From: Clostridiales bacterium
GTDB lineage: Bacteria; Bacillota_E; Sulfobacillia; Sulfobacillales; JAIMBI01
Length of the DNA: 23,728 bases
NCBI GenBank assembly: GCA_027318915.1
Contig: DAHVOH010000053.1
Span: forward strand, 1-23,728
Direction: 5' to 3'
Positions 14,760 through 21,584 of the stretch are shown here, in pieces. A program made the position numbers and the translations under genes. Within the stretch, counting starts at the first letter, position 1, and every line of letters starts with the position of its first letter. Under the pieces are notes generated by a model. That model was not told the origin of the DNA. It saw only the letters and a program-made list of their open reading frames with translations, and did not search any database.

Positions 14760-16088
14760 TCACCCAGACCGCTCGGGACCCGGTCCGGATGAGCGGGCCC
14801 GGGCAGCTTGTAGGCGCTGTCCCAACAGCGCGACCTGGACCGCCACGACCGTCACCACCAGCCCGCCGCTGAAAGCGATGAAGGTCGGGTCGTGACCGAC
14901 TATGCCCGCCACCACGGCTGCCGAGGCCAAGACCATGAGCGATGCGGTCACGGGAGGTGCCATGGTGGACCCCAGGCTGCGGGCCATGAAGAACGCTCGG
15001 TGCGGTGGGCCGGGAAGCCGGCGCGACACCGCTACCGCCGCCACAAACGGCACAATGCGACTTTGGTAGCCCAGGATAAAGGTGACGGCCCCAAAGAACG
15101 CCAAGGCCACCGCCGGGGCGGGATGCTCGGCGGCCAATCCGGCGGCCGCGAGCCACAGGATCCAGCCCACCGCCGCCGGGACCAAGACCGGATCGGTCGT
15201 GGGGGCTTTCCCCTGGCGGTGCAGCGCCACCAGTTGGTACAGGGAGGCGATCGCCGCCACCACCCAGAAGGTACTGGGCACCCATGGCGGGAAGCCCAAC
15301 GCTCCCCGCAGCCAAACGGCAGCCAGACCGGCCCATAGAGCGGCCACCGGCACCGGCGCCAACGTCCTTCGGGTCACCCGCGACATGGTGAACATGGGAA
15401 TCAGTTTCAGTTGCACCGTAGCCACCAGCGTCCCCACCCAGCCGACCAGCCCGGTGGCGATGTGGAGATTCAGCGTGGTCGGCCACCCGGAGCCAAACGC
15501 CATCAGGAGTCCCAGCACCCAGGTGGTCGTCACCCCGACCAAGGCGAAACTGAGGCCCACGGTGACGGTATCCGCGCGGCGTCCGGAACGGAGCACGCGT
15601 TGGGCGATAAGAGCGGCCCAGAAGATCAGTGAGATCGCCAACAACACGCCGCCTATTGCCACGAGTCTGTTGTCGCCGGCCGCCCAACCCACCAGAAACA
15701 GCACTAAGCCCGTCGTATAGACGGCCCCTTCACTCCAAGACCAGGTGCGCGGGACGGCGGCGACGTCAAACACCACCGGCACCCACTGATACAGGAGGCC
15801 GGTCATCGTCATGGTCAGGAACCCGAGCGTGACGACATGCACGGTCAGCACCACGGCCGGCAGCGCCCAGGCCCCGGCAGCCAGGGCGTCCCGTAGGTCC
15901 ACCATCCGCACGCCGGCCACCGTCAACGCGACCAGACCACCGAGAATAAACGGCATCGGCACCAGAAAAGGAGGCGCCTGGCCAATGTTCACCGTCGGCC
16001 GGTAGCTTTCCGCGATGCGTCCGAGCACGGCGTCAGGCGGAGTTCCTGCGCCACCCGCATCCTGCGATGCCCCCACCCTGCCGCTCAC
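14760..16088 (-). CDS. Polytopic membrane protein A, heme-copper-oxidase-subunit-I-like paralog
   Basis: About 442 residues and roughly 12 hydrophobic segments. The GTG at 16086-16088 is chosen over an upstream GTG (16145) because GGGGAGGGAG lies 6 bases before it and the longer form would overlap the previous gene. Signature 1: H84-V-V-T-L-G-F, then M-T-G-L-L-Y-Q-W-V-P-V-V. Signature 2: L-H209-I-A-T-G-L-V-G-W, then K-L-I-P-M-F. A late segment has F-I-L-G-Y-Q-S-R-I-V-P-F. The same three blocks occur in proteins B and C of this window. Known: quinol/cytochrome oxidase subunit I and NorB-like proteins have comparable His-bearing helices, but six His are required for two hemes and the copper; only two helix-borne His are conserved here. 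It is the third gene of the DUF59-B-A operon. Heme binding is possible; function is unknown. Confidence 0.8.
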   Translation of the reverse strand: MSGRVGASQDAGGAGTPPDAVLGRIAESYRPTVNIGQAPPFLVPMPFILGGLVALTVAGVRMVDLRDALAAGAWALPAVVLTVHVVTLGFLTMTMTGLLYQWVPVVFDVAAVPRTWSWSEGAVYTTGLVLFLVGWAAGDNRLVAIGGVLLAISLIFWAALIAQRVLRSGRRADTVTVGLSFALVGVTTTWVLGLLMAFGSGWPTTLNLHIATGLVGWVGTLVATVQLKLIPMFTMSRVTRRTLAPVPVAALWAGLAAVWLRGALGFPPWVPSTFWVVAAIASLYQLVALHRQGKAPTTDPVLVPAAVGWILWLAAAGLAAEHPAPAVALAFFGAVTFILGYQSRIVPFVAAVAVSRRLPGPPHRAFFMARSLGSTMAPPVTASLMVLASAAVVAGIVGHDPTFIAFSGGLVVTVVAVQVALLGQRLQAARARSSGPGPERSG

Positions 16089-16119
16089 AGACGTCTCCCT
16101 CCCCCATGCCTCACCAGGG

Positions 16120-17427
16120 TCACCTGCTGCTTCCCGAACGGGCACCTAGCCCTGGAGCCGGCGGATGGCTCAGGCGAGCCATGCGCGCAGCCCCGAGAAC
16201 CAATCCGCCCCACGCCGCGGCCTCAGCCAGCGCTCCCGTTGTCACCAGCCACGGCTCGGTCGACACGAACCCGGCCGTCAGGACCACAAACCCGGCGACA
16301 GCCACGGCCGAAACGTGCCAGCTCCACGACGCCGGCCAGAGCGCGGGGAGATGAGGGGCCCGCCGCCAGCGACGACTGGCGGCGAGCCAGGTCATAAAGG
16401 GAAGGATGCGCTGGAGATAAGCCAGCATCGGCAGCGAAATGCCCCCGATCAGCACCAGGATCACGCCGTCGAGCCAACGACCCGCAAGCCAACACCGGAC
16501 CCCGGCGGCAAGGCTCGCCACCAGCGCCGGCGGTGCCGCCGCCATCAACCCCTTCGCCCCGTCCAGAGCCGCGTCGCGGGGGCGCCGCCACCATACGCCG
16601 GCGATGCGGAACAGCCACACGGCCAGGGCGGCCGCTCCCATCGCCGCCCCGGCCATTTCCAAGGGCACGACGTCGCCGAAGACGCCGACGGCGCCGAAGC
16701 CGATGCCGGCCACCCCAGCCGCCCAGGCGGGGAACAAACCGGCCATGCGGGGTTTCACGCCCCAAAACAGGGGGAACAGCCGCCAAGAGACCCCGATCAG
16801 GGTCATGCCCAACCACCCGCCCACGGCGAAAATCAGGTGGACCGGCAGAATGCGCGCCGGCGCAACCGTGGCGGACATCCCCGCCAGCGGCAGCGCCATG
16901 GCGGCGCCAGCCACCGCCGCCAGCGCCAAAGTCGCCAATCCGGTGGCCACGAACCGAAGGGATGCGGGACGGGGCCAGGCACTCGCCGCCATCGTTTCTC
17001 CCATATTCACCAGAAAGAACATGATGCCCACCACCAGCAACAAACCACCGGCGGCCACCGCCCATGGCGTTGTCGTGGCGAGACCGGCGACGAACCAGCC
17101 AACGCCGAGGCCGTGCAGAACGCCGTGTATCCACGCCCATCGCTCGTGGGCCAAAGCTTGACCGGTAATGACCGGCACCCACTGATAGAGGGCCCCCATC
17201 ATCACGCTGGTCAAAAAGCCCAGGGTGAGCAGATGGATGGTGGCCACGGTTTCCGGCGCCAGAGCCGGTCCCAGCACCAAAGGCTTCGCCCGGACAGCCA
17301 CCGCGACGAAGGCCAACACGCCGAATCCCGCGCCCCCGGTGACAAAGGCGCGCGGGGCGTTCCCTCTCGGGGCGCGGTGCGTGTTCGGCCGGCCGGGAAC
17401 CGGCTCGGCTGACCGGGCTCGGATCAT
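16120..17427 (-). CDS. Polytopic membrane protein B, heme-copper-oxidase-subunit-I-like paralog
   Basis: 435 residues with about 12 hydrophobic segments and a short basic N-terminal tail. The ATG start overlaps the stop of the DUF59 gene by four bases (ATGA), a sign of translational coupling. Signature 1: H65-L-L-T-L-G-F, then M-M-G-A-L-Y-Q-W-V-P-V. Signature 2: P-V-H197-L-I-F-A-V-G-G-W, then L-I-G-V-S-W-R-L-F-P-L-F. Late block: L-A-Y-L-Q-R-I-L-P-F-M-T-W, followed by L-W-P-A-S-W-S-W. The spacing between the two His (132 residues) is close to that in A (125) and C (129). It lies 31 bases before A. It is closer to C than to A in the third block. It probably sits in the cytoplasmic membrane as a respiratory accessory or gas-handling protein; that role is inferred. 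Confidence 0.8.
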   Translation of the reverse strand: MIRARSAEPVPGRPNTHRAPRGNAPRAFVTGGAGFGVLAFVAVAVRAKPLVLGPALAPETVATIHLLTLGFLTSVMMGALYQWVPVITGQALAHERWAWIHGVLHGLGVGWFVAGLATTTPWAVAAGGLLLVVGIMFFLVNMGETMAASAWPRPASLRFVATGLATLALAAVAGAAMALPLAGMSATVAPARILPVHLIFAVGGWLGMTLIGVSWRLFPLFWGVKPRMAGLFPAWAAGVAGIGFGAVGVFGDVVPLEMAGAAMGAAALAVWLFRIAGVWWRRPRDAALDGAKGLMAAAPPALVASLAAGVRCWLAGRWLDGVILVLIGGISLPMLAYLQRILPFMTWLAASRRWRRAPHLPALWPASWSWHVSAVAVAGFVVLTAGFVSTEPWLVTTGALAEAAAWGGLVLGAARMARLSHPPAPGLGARSGSSR

Positions 17428-17729
17428 ACCCAGCCCAATTTCCGGAGCGCCTCCTCATGCATCATGGCGGGTTCCCACGGTGGGTCAAACGTCAAGGCGA
17501 CCTCCACGTCACCGATGTCGGGCAGGTCCCGCAGCATCCGCTCCACCCCTTCGGCGAGCGACCCGTGCATGGGACAGCCTGGCGTGGTCAGCGTCATGCG
17601 CACCGCCACGTTATGGGCTTCGTCGACGTCGACGTCGTAAATCAGCCCCATTTCCACCACATTGAGTCCGACTTCCGGGTCATAGACGGCGGTGAGCTGG
17701 CGCTCAATGGCCTCTCGCGTCCACACCAC
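17424..17729 (-). CDS. DUF59/MIP18-family (SufT/PaaD-like) iron-sulfur assembly protein
   Basis: About 101 residues spanning one DUF59 domain. GTG at 17727-17729 (or the adjacent GTG at 17724) follows a GGGAGGAAGG ribosome binding site. Seen: Y-D-P-E-V-G-L-N-V-V-E-M-G-L-I-Y-D-V, then M-T-L-T-T-P-G-C-P-M with the conserved Cys, and F-D-P-P-W-E-P-A-M-M near the end. Known: the DPE.....LGLIY and TLT.p.CP motifs mark MIP18-type proteins that help mature Fe-S clusters (SufT) or act with ring-oxygenase assembly (PaaD). It is the first gene of an operon with membrane proteins B and A and is divergently transcribed from a DUF2249 gene, with a CRP-type box centred between them. In this setting it may load an Fe-S partner such as the nearby Rieske ferredoxin; that is inference. 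Confidence 0.9.
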   Translation of the reverse strand: MVWTREAIERQLTAVYDPEVGLNVVEMGLIYDVDVDEAHNVAVRMTLTTPGCPMHGSLAEGVERMLRDLPDIGDVEVALTFDPPWEPAMMHEEALRKLGWV

Positions 17730-17792
17730 CCCGCATCCCTTCCTCCCGTCGCGGATTTGCCAGCAACATACCCGCGACGCACCGACGCAACC

Positions 17793-17806
17793 GTGACGGC
17801 GATCAC
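17793..17806. promoter_or_regulatory. CRP-type box 1, GTGA-N6-TCAC
   Basis: The sequence is GTGACGGCGATCAC, flanked by C and A, so 9 of 10 bases match the CRP pattern TGTGA-N6-TCACA. It lies in the divergent spacer, about 64 bases from the DUF59 start and 64 from the DUF2249 start, so one bound dimer could control both directions. A CRP-type regulator gene starts 350 bases away. Confidence 0.7.
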
Positions 17807-17869
17807 AGACGGCCCCCATCTCCTCCGGCTTGATCGTTCTGAACCCCTTCGACCCCACCGGGAGGCGGC

Positions 17870-18106
17870 ATGGACAAGACGCTCGATGTCCGCGGGCTGC
17901 TGCCCCCGGAACCGTTGATGGCGACGCTGGCGCTGTTGACCCGGCTCCACGATGGGGCTCTGCTCGCGATCTACGACCGCTACCCGTCGCTCTTGTTTCC
18001 GGAGCTGGATGCACGCGGATGCGACTATGTCGTGAAGACCCAGCCGGACGGGGTCTACGTCCATATCAGCCGGCGCCCGATGGCCGGCAACGGGCCCCGA
18101 CGCTAA
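17870..18106 (+). CDS. DUF2249 domain protein (first of three)
   Basis: 78 residues, one DUF2249 domain: L-D-V-R-G-L-L-P-P-E-P near the start, then a helix with L-L-T-R-L-H-D-G-A, and a C-terminal strand V-Y-V-H-I-S-R-R. GGGAGG lies 4-5 bases before the ATG. Known: DUF2249 is a small SirA/TusA-like alpha/beta fold often found beside hemerythrins, nitric oxide reductases and cytochrome oxidases; its biochemistry is not settled. The conserved Cys of true TusA proteins is absent from the N-terminal motif, which argues against classic sulfur relay. It is divergent from the DUF59 operon and 51 bases before the CRP-type regulator, with which it probably shares a transcript. Confidence 0.82.
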   Translation: MDKTLDVRGLLPPEPLMATLALLTRLHDGALLAIYDRYPSLLFPELDARGCDYVVKTQPDGVYVHISRRPMAGNGPRR

Positions 18107-18157
18107 AATGGAAACACCTGACGGTCCTGCCCCAGGGCCCCGAGCGGAGGAATAGAC

Positions 18158-18808
18158 GTGGCTCCGGAAGATGTGCCGCTCTTTGTCGGCATCCCGCCCG
18201 ACCGGCTTCGATCCGCCATCGTCGTCCGCGACTTTCCCGCCGGCACGCCCATTTTTCGCCAAGACGACCCGACCACCGGCCTCTGGGCCATCTTGTCGGG
18301 GCGAGTCGCGGTCGAGCGGCTGGGCCCGGACGGCGGCGTGTACACGACCGGCGTATGGCAGCCGGGGGAAGTGATCGGCATTGCCGGACTGTGGGACGGT
18401 TCCGGGTACCCCGCGTCGGCCCGGTCCCTGGACAATCCCACCACGCTGCTGTGGATGGAACGCCGGCGATTTCTCACCCTCCACCGGGAAGTGCCCGCGT
18501 TTGCCGAAGCCGTGAGCCGGGCGCTGGCCTCTCGGCTCCGCTACATCCAGGAAACAGTGGCCGACACACGGGGGCGCCCGACCGCCGTGCAGCTGGCCGT
18601 GATTCTCTCCACCCTGTGCGAGCGCACCGGCTCCGACATCGCCCTCACCCACGAAGACTTGGCCCACATGGTGGGGGCCAAGCGCGAGACCGTGACCCGC
18701 TGCCTTACCGAATTTCGTCACCAAGGATGGGTAGATTCTCACTACGGACGGCTCACCGTCCGGGATCCCGGCGCCTTGCGCCGATTCGCCGCCGAAGGCG
18801 GGATCTGA
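18158..18808 (+). CDS. CRP/FNR-family transcriptional regulator
   Basis: 216 residues. The GTG start follows GGAGGAA by 6 bases. Residues about 8-125 form a cyclic-nucleotide-binding-like sensor domain; residues about 160-185 form the winged helix: L-T-H-E-D-L-A-H-M-V-G, then A-K-R176-E177-T-V-T-R181-C-L. Known: in E. coli CRP the residues R180, E181 and R185 of RETVGR read the GTGA half site; this protein keeps R-E-x3-R and should bind GTGA-N6-TCAC. Four such boxes lie next to this cluster. The cAMP-contact E-R-S region of CRP reads Y-P-A-S-A here, and the N-terminal Cys cluster of FNR is missing, so neither cAMP nor a 4Fe-4S cluster is the likely signal. A heme- or NO-sensing DNR/NnrR-type role is possible but not shown. 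Confidence 0.92.
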   Translation: MAPEDVPLFVGIPPDRLRSAIVVRDFPAGTPIFRQDDPTTGLWAILSGRVAVERLGPDGGVYTTGVWQPGEVIGIAGLWDGSGYPASARSLDNPTTLLWMERRRFLTLHREVPAFAEAVSRALASRLRYIQETVADTRGRPTAVQLAVILSTLCERTGSDIALTHEDLAHMVGAKRETVTRCLTEFRHQGWVDSHYGRLTVRDPGALRRFAAEGGI

Positions 18809-18840
18809 GCAAGGCACAGCGGCAACCCCGTCGGCTCGCT

Positions 18841-18873
18841 TCAGTCGTCGGTCAATCGTCCCTCAGTCGTCCC
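18841..18873. repeat. Three tandem 11-base repeats overlapping a stop codon
   Basis: TCAGTCGTCGG, TCAATCGTCCC and TCAGTCGTCCC stand head to tail in the spacer between the convergent CRP-type and Rieske genes. The third copy contains the Rieske stop codon (TGA on the minus strand). Probably slippage of the gene end. Confidence 0.5.
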
Positions 18874-19156
18874 CCAGCAGGCCGGTCCACACCCGCCCGC
18901 CTCGCATCGCGACCGGAAACACCTCGATGGGTGCGACCGGAGGGAGGCGGACAGCCGTCCCGGTCCGAATGTCAAATGGCCCGCCGTGCCGCGGACAGGT
19001 CACGATGTCCCCGTCCTGCCGGCCTTCCGACAACGCCGCCTCCCTGTGGGAGCAGAGGTCGTCGGTGGCATACACGACGTCCCCGACGCGGTACCAAGCG
19101 ATGGCCTGTCCGTCCACGGACACCCCCACCGGCCAACCGGGATGAAGGTCCGCCAA
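18863..19156 (-). CDS. Rieske-type [2Fe-2S] ferredoxin
   Basis: About 97 residues, the size of small soluble Rieske ferredoxins such as NirD- or BphF-type proteins. Cluster ligands are C35-x-H37 (CSH) and C54-x2-H57 (CPRH), separated by the usual 16 residues, followed by G-G-P-F-D-I-R-T-G. The TTG at 19154-19156 is chosen as start because GGGGGGAGG lies 7 bases upstream; an ATG at 19213 would add 19 Gly-rich residues but has its GGAG directly abutting the start. It is a single-electron carrier in the cytoplasm. It is convergent with the CRP-type gene. Its natural reductase would be an NAD(P)H flavoprotein of the kind that survives only as a pseudogene at 12540-13600. Confidence 0.9.
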   Translation of the reverse strand: MADLHPGWPVGVSVDGQAIAWYRVGDVVYATDDLCSHREAALSEGRQDGDIVTCPRHGGPFDIRTGTAVRLPPVAPIEVFPVAMRGGRVWTGLLGDD

Positions 19157-19272
19157 GGCGCCGCCTCCCCCCAGCGCCGATGGTCGGTGCGACCTGATGC
19201 CGCCACCCCGCATCTCCTGTCCTGGTCCCCGTGACTCAGACCGTGTGGTTGACTCTCCCCCGGCCTCGGCGC

Positions 19273-19530
19273 CTACGGCTGCAACCGGGTGACCCGCACC
19301 ACGTAATCGGTCGGACCCGACTCCACGTATTCAAACCCGAACACGTCCGCGCGCTCCGCTTTCAATTGATAAATCAGGGGTTTCGGATCATGGTCGTTGA
19401 CCAGCAAGGCGGAAGCGTTGACGGGCATCGCCTCGAACACGTCGAAAATCATCTGATGGCGAACCGGCGGCGGCAAAACCGAGGCGTAAATGACGACGGC
19501 CGGATGGGGGGATGTCGATTCGGCAGCCAT
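19273..19530 (-). CDS. DUF2249 domain protein (second of three)
   Basis: 85 residues, the most canonical DUF2249 protein here: V-R-H-Q-M-I-F-D-V-F-E-A-M, then L-V-N-D-H-D-P-K-P-L-I-Y-Q-L, and G-F-E-Y-V-E-S-G-P. ATG at 19528-19530; GGAGG lies 11 bases upstream, rather far. The NDHDPKPL loop with its His and Asp residues is the family hallmark and could bind metal. It is divergent from the third DUF2249 gene, and two CRP-type boxes lie in the shared spacer. Downstream, on the same strand, is the Rieske gene about 115 bases on, so the two may be cotranscribed. Confidence 0.9.
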   Translation of the reverse strand: MAAESTSPHPAVVIYASVLPPPVRHQMIFDVFEAMPVNASALLVNDHDPKPLIYQLKAERADVFGFEYVESGPTDYVVRVTRLQP

Positions 19531-19610
19531 GTGATCACCGTCCTCCTAGACTGGGGCACCCTGTGGGGGGCGCTCCACCCGCATCATCGCCCCCCACCGC
19601 AGCCGGCACG

Positions 19611-19624
19611 GTGACTCGGATCAC
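19611..19624. promoter_or_regulatory. CRP-type box 2, GTGA-N6-TCAC
   Basis: GTGACTCGGATCAC in the divergent DUF2249/DUF2249 spacer. Its centre is 31 bases from that of box 3, about three helical turns, so two dimers would lie on the same DNA face. Confidence 0.7.
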
Positions 19625-19641
19625 CCTCTCTCCGCGCCTTC

Positions 19642-19655
19642 GTGATCGGGATCAC
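19642..19655. promoter_or_regulatory. CRP-type box 3, perfect GTGATC-N2-GATCAC palindrome
   Basis: GTGATCGGGATCAC is a perfect 12-of-12 palindrome around two bases, the best of the four boxes. It lies 112 bases before the 19273-19530 start (minus) and 96 bases before the 19751 start (plus). Confidence 0.75.
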
Positions 19656-19750
19656 CATGCCCGTACGGCCACAGGCGCATCCTGGGCATGCACTTGAACC
19701 GTGCGAGCCGCCGACCAGGGCTGCACGGAGTCGGATGAGGAGGCGGTGCG

Positions 19751-19969
19751 GTGAAGCGGCTGGATGTTCGCCCGATCTTGACTGCCGGGGGCGAGCCGTT
19801 GGAAGCCATATTGGCGTTCGTCAATCGGCTGGAGCCGGGAGAAAGTTTTGAGCTGGTGGCGACGTTTCGCCCCGACCCGCTCATCGGCCTGCTGTCGGGG
19901 CGCGGGTACCAAGCGGCCAGCGAAGCGTGGCCCGATGGGTCCTGGTGCGTGACGTTTCGCCCGGCCTGA
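19751..19969 (+). CDS. DUF2249 domain protein (third of three)
   Basis: 72 residues; GTG start with AGGAGG 7 bases upstream. Seen: L-D-V-R-P-I-L-x-A-G-G-E-P-L-E-A-I, then L-E-P-G-E-S-F-E-L-V-A-T-F-x-P-D-P-L and a final W-C-V-T-F-R-P strand. This is the short DUF2249 form with GGEP, distinct from the RH...NDHDPKPL form at 19273-19530. It lies 69 bases before membrane protein C and is very probably in one operon with it, under CRP-type boxes 2 and 3. Confidence 0.85.
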   Translation: MKRLDVRPILTAGGEPLEAILAFVNRLEPGESFELVATFRPDPLIGLLSGRGYQAASEAWPDGSWCVTFRPA

Positions 19970-20038
19970 ACGGGGAGCTGTCAGCGATGTGTGCCGTACG
20001 CGGTGAGCGATGACCCCGCGGAAACGAAGGAGGTTCCC

Positions 20039-21316
20039 ATGGCCGTCGGATTCAGGCCGGCGACGGACACCGCCCCGCCGTTGGCTTTGCCCCTCACGTT
20101 CATGCTGAGCGGGCTCGGAGGATTGCTGGCCGCGCTCCTGGACCTGGTCACGCATCTTTCCGCGCTGCTGGGTTTTGCGTATGGCGATCCGGCCATTCTG
20201 GCGGCCACCCATTTTCTCACGTTGGGTTTCGTCTCCATGGTGATGATGGGGGCGCTGTATCAACTGGTGCCGGTGGTGTTGAACGTCCGCTTGGCCAGCG
20301 TACGGCTTGGCGCGCTGCACTATGCCCTGTTCCTGCCGGGCGTGGCGCTGCTGGTCTCGGGGTTTTGGGGCGCCGGCCTCCCCGTCCTCATCACGGGCGG
20401 AAGCTTGGTGGTCGTGAGCGTGGGCGTGTTCCTCTACAACATGGGGCGCACGCTCCGCCGGGCGCGCCGCTGGGATCTCCCCGGCTGGTACGTGGCCACC
20501 TCGCTCGGCTATCTGGCCCTCACCGTGATTTTGGGCTGGCTTCTGGCGTTCAATTTTGTCCATCCGTTCTTGCCGGTTCTATCCGCTCTGCCGGTGCACC
20601 TGACCGTGGGCGGCATCGGGTGGTTTACCCTCACTTTGATGGGGGTCTCATACAAGCTGCTGCCGATGTTTTCGCTCACCCACGCCAAACCCCGGTACGG
20701 TTGGCATGCCTATACCGCCATCAACGTCGCGGTTTGGGCCATGGGCGTCGGATCGTGGTGGTCCGAGCTGTTTGTGGTCGGGGCGGTGCTGAGCGCCTTT
20801 CTCGGTTTGTCATGGTACCTCATGGACATGCGGCGGCTATGGGCGAAGCGCCTTCGCCGAAAAGCCGACCCACCCGTCTATCTGGCCTTGACCGGCGCGG
20901 TCATGGGCCTGGTAACGGCGGTTTTGGTCGCCGTCACCGGACTGACGGGCTGGATGCCGATCTTGCCCTTTTTTCTCTTCTTCTTCGGGTGGCTGGGCCT
21001 CTCCATCCTGGGCTACCTCCAAAAAATCATCCCCTTTTTGGTGTGGCTCCATCGGTACGCCGCCGACATCGGGACACGGCCGGTTCCCCACATGCGGGAC
21101 ATCTGGCCCGAGACGTGGTCCTGGCGCATCGGGGCCGTCTATCTGGCCGGCTTGCTGACCGCTGGCGCCGGTCTGGCGACCACCGTCCCCATGCTCTCCG
21201 CGATCGGACTCGTCCTCATGATGGGCGGCGTTATCACGCTGGTCGCCGTCGTCGTTCGCCTCTTGACGTCAGCGGACGCAGCTCCGGCCCATCATCCTGC
21301 CGAGGGTGTGTCCTAA
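20039..21316 (+). CDS. Polytopic membrane protein C, heme-copper-oxidase-subunit-I-like paralog
   Basis: 425 residues, about 12 hydrophobic segments. The ATG at 20039-20041 has AAGGAGG 6 bases upstream; an earlier in-frame start (19991) lacks one. Signature 1: H58-F-L-T-L-G-F, then M-M-G-A-L-Y-Q-L-V-P-V-V. Signature 2: P-V-H187-L-T-V-G-G-I-G-W, then L-M-G-V-S-Y-K-L-L-P-M-F. Third block: I-L-G-Y-L-Q-K-I-I-P-F-L-V-W-L-H, then I-W-P-E-T-W-S-W. The third block resembles the Y-K-I-x-P-F-x-V-W-x-H stretch of COX1/NorB-like proteins of unknown function. It shares all three blocks with A and B, so the three arose by duplication. It is preceded by a DUF2249 gene; the CRP-type boxes upstream suggest coordinated expression with the DUF59-B-A operon. 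Confidence 0.82.
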   Translation: MAVGFRPATDTAPPLALPLTFMLSGLGGLLAALLDLVTHLSALLGFAYGDPAILAATHFLTLGFVSMVMMGALYQLVPVVLNVRLASVRLGALHYALFLPGVALLVSGFWGAGLPVLITGGSLVVVSVGVFLYNMGRTLRRARRWDLPGWYVATSLGYLALTVILGWLLAFNFVHPFLPVLSALPVHLTVGGIGWFTLTLMGVSYKLLPMFSLTHAKPRYGWHAYTAINVAVWAMGVGSWWSELFVVGAVLSAFLGLSWYLMDMRRLWAKRLRRKADPPVYLALTGAVMGLVTAVLVAVTGLTGWMPILPFFLFFFGWLGLSILGYLQKIIPFLVWLHRYAADIGTRPVPHMRDIWPETWSWRIGAVYLAGLLTAGAGLATTVPMLSAIGLVLMMGGVITLVAVVVRLLTSADAAPAHHPAEGVS

Positions 21317-21421
21317 CCCGCGGCCAGGACGCCGGCGGAACCCCGCGCGTGACCCCCTTTCAGCGGGTCTGATGCGAACGGATTCGCTGGCCCGATCGGG
21401 CTACGGGTGTCCCGGGGGATC

Positions 21422-21435
21422 GTGACCGTGATCAC
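21422..21435. promoter_or_regulatory. CRP-type box 4, GTGA-N6-TCAC
   Basis: GTGACCGTGATCAC lies in the spacer after membrane protein C and 150 bases before the start of the AhpD-like pseudogene. It contains the perfect 12-base palindrome CCGTGATCACGG, offset from the N6 pattern. Its right half (GATCAC) is identical to that of boxes 1-3. Confidence 0.6.
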
Positions 21436-21584
21436 GGTGGGCGGCGCGGTTCTCCCGCAGCGTCCTCCTGGTCGGGTGCCGGCGGTCCCGCCGAAGATCC
21501 CGACAAACGGGTGTCGAGCGAGCCTCGTGCCCGGTCTGGTGGACCTGCGCCGACCCACTTTGGCCCGTGGGAAGGAGGAGACCT

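Noticed and set aside
16165..17412. 415-codon plus-strand frame opposite membrane protein B
   Set aside because: Gln/His/Arg/Pro-rich antisense shadow of a membrane protein gene; no start signal.
17829..17845. FNR-like TTGAT-N4-ATCAA site near the DUF2249 start
   Set aside because: Only the left half (TTGAT) is present; the right half does not match.
17642..18817. Minus-strand frame opposite the DUF2249 and CRP-type genes, and a 455-codon plus frame at 17830-19197
   Set aside because: Both run across several well-supported genes in other frames and show no protein family features.
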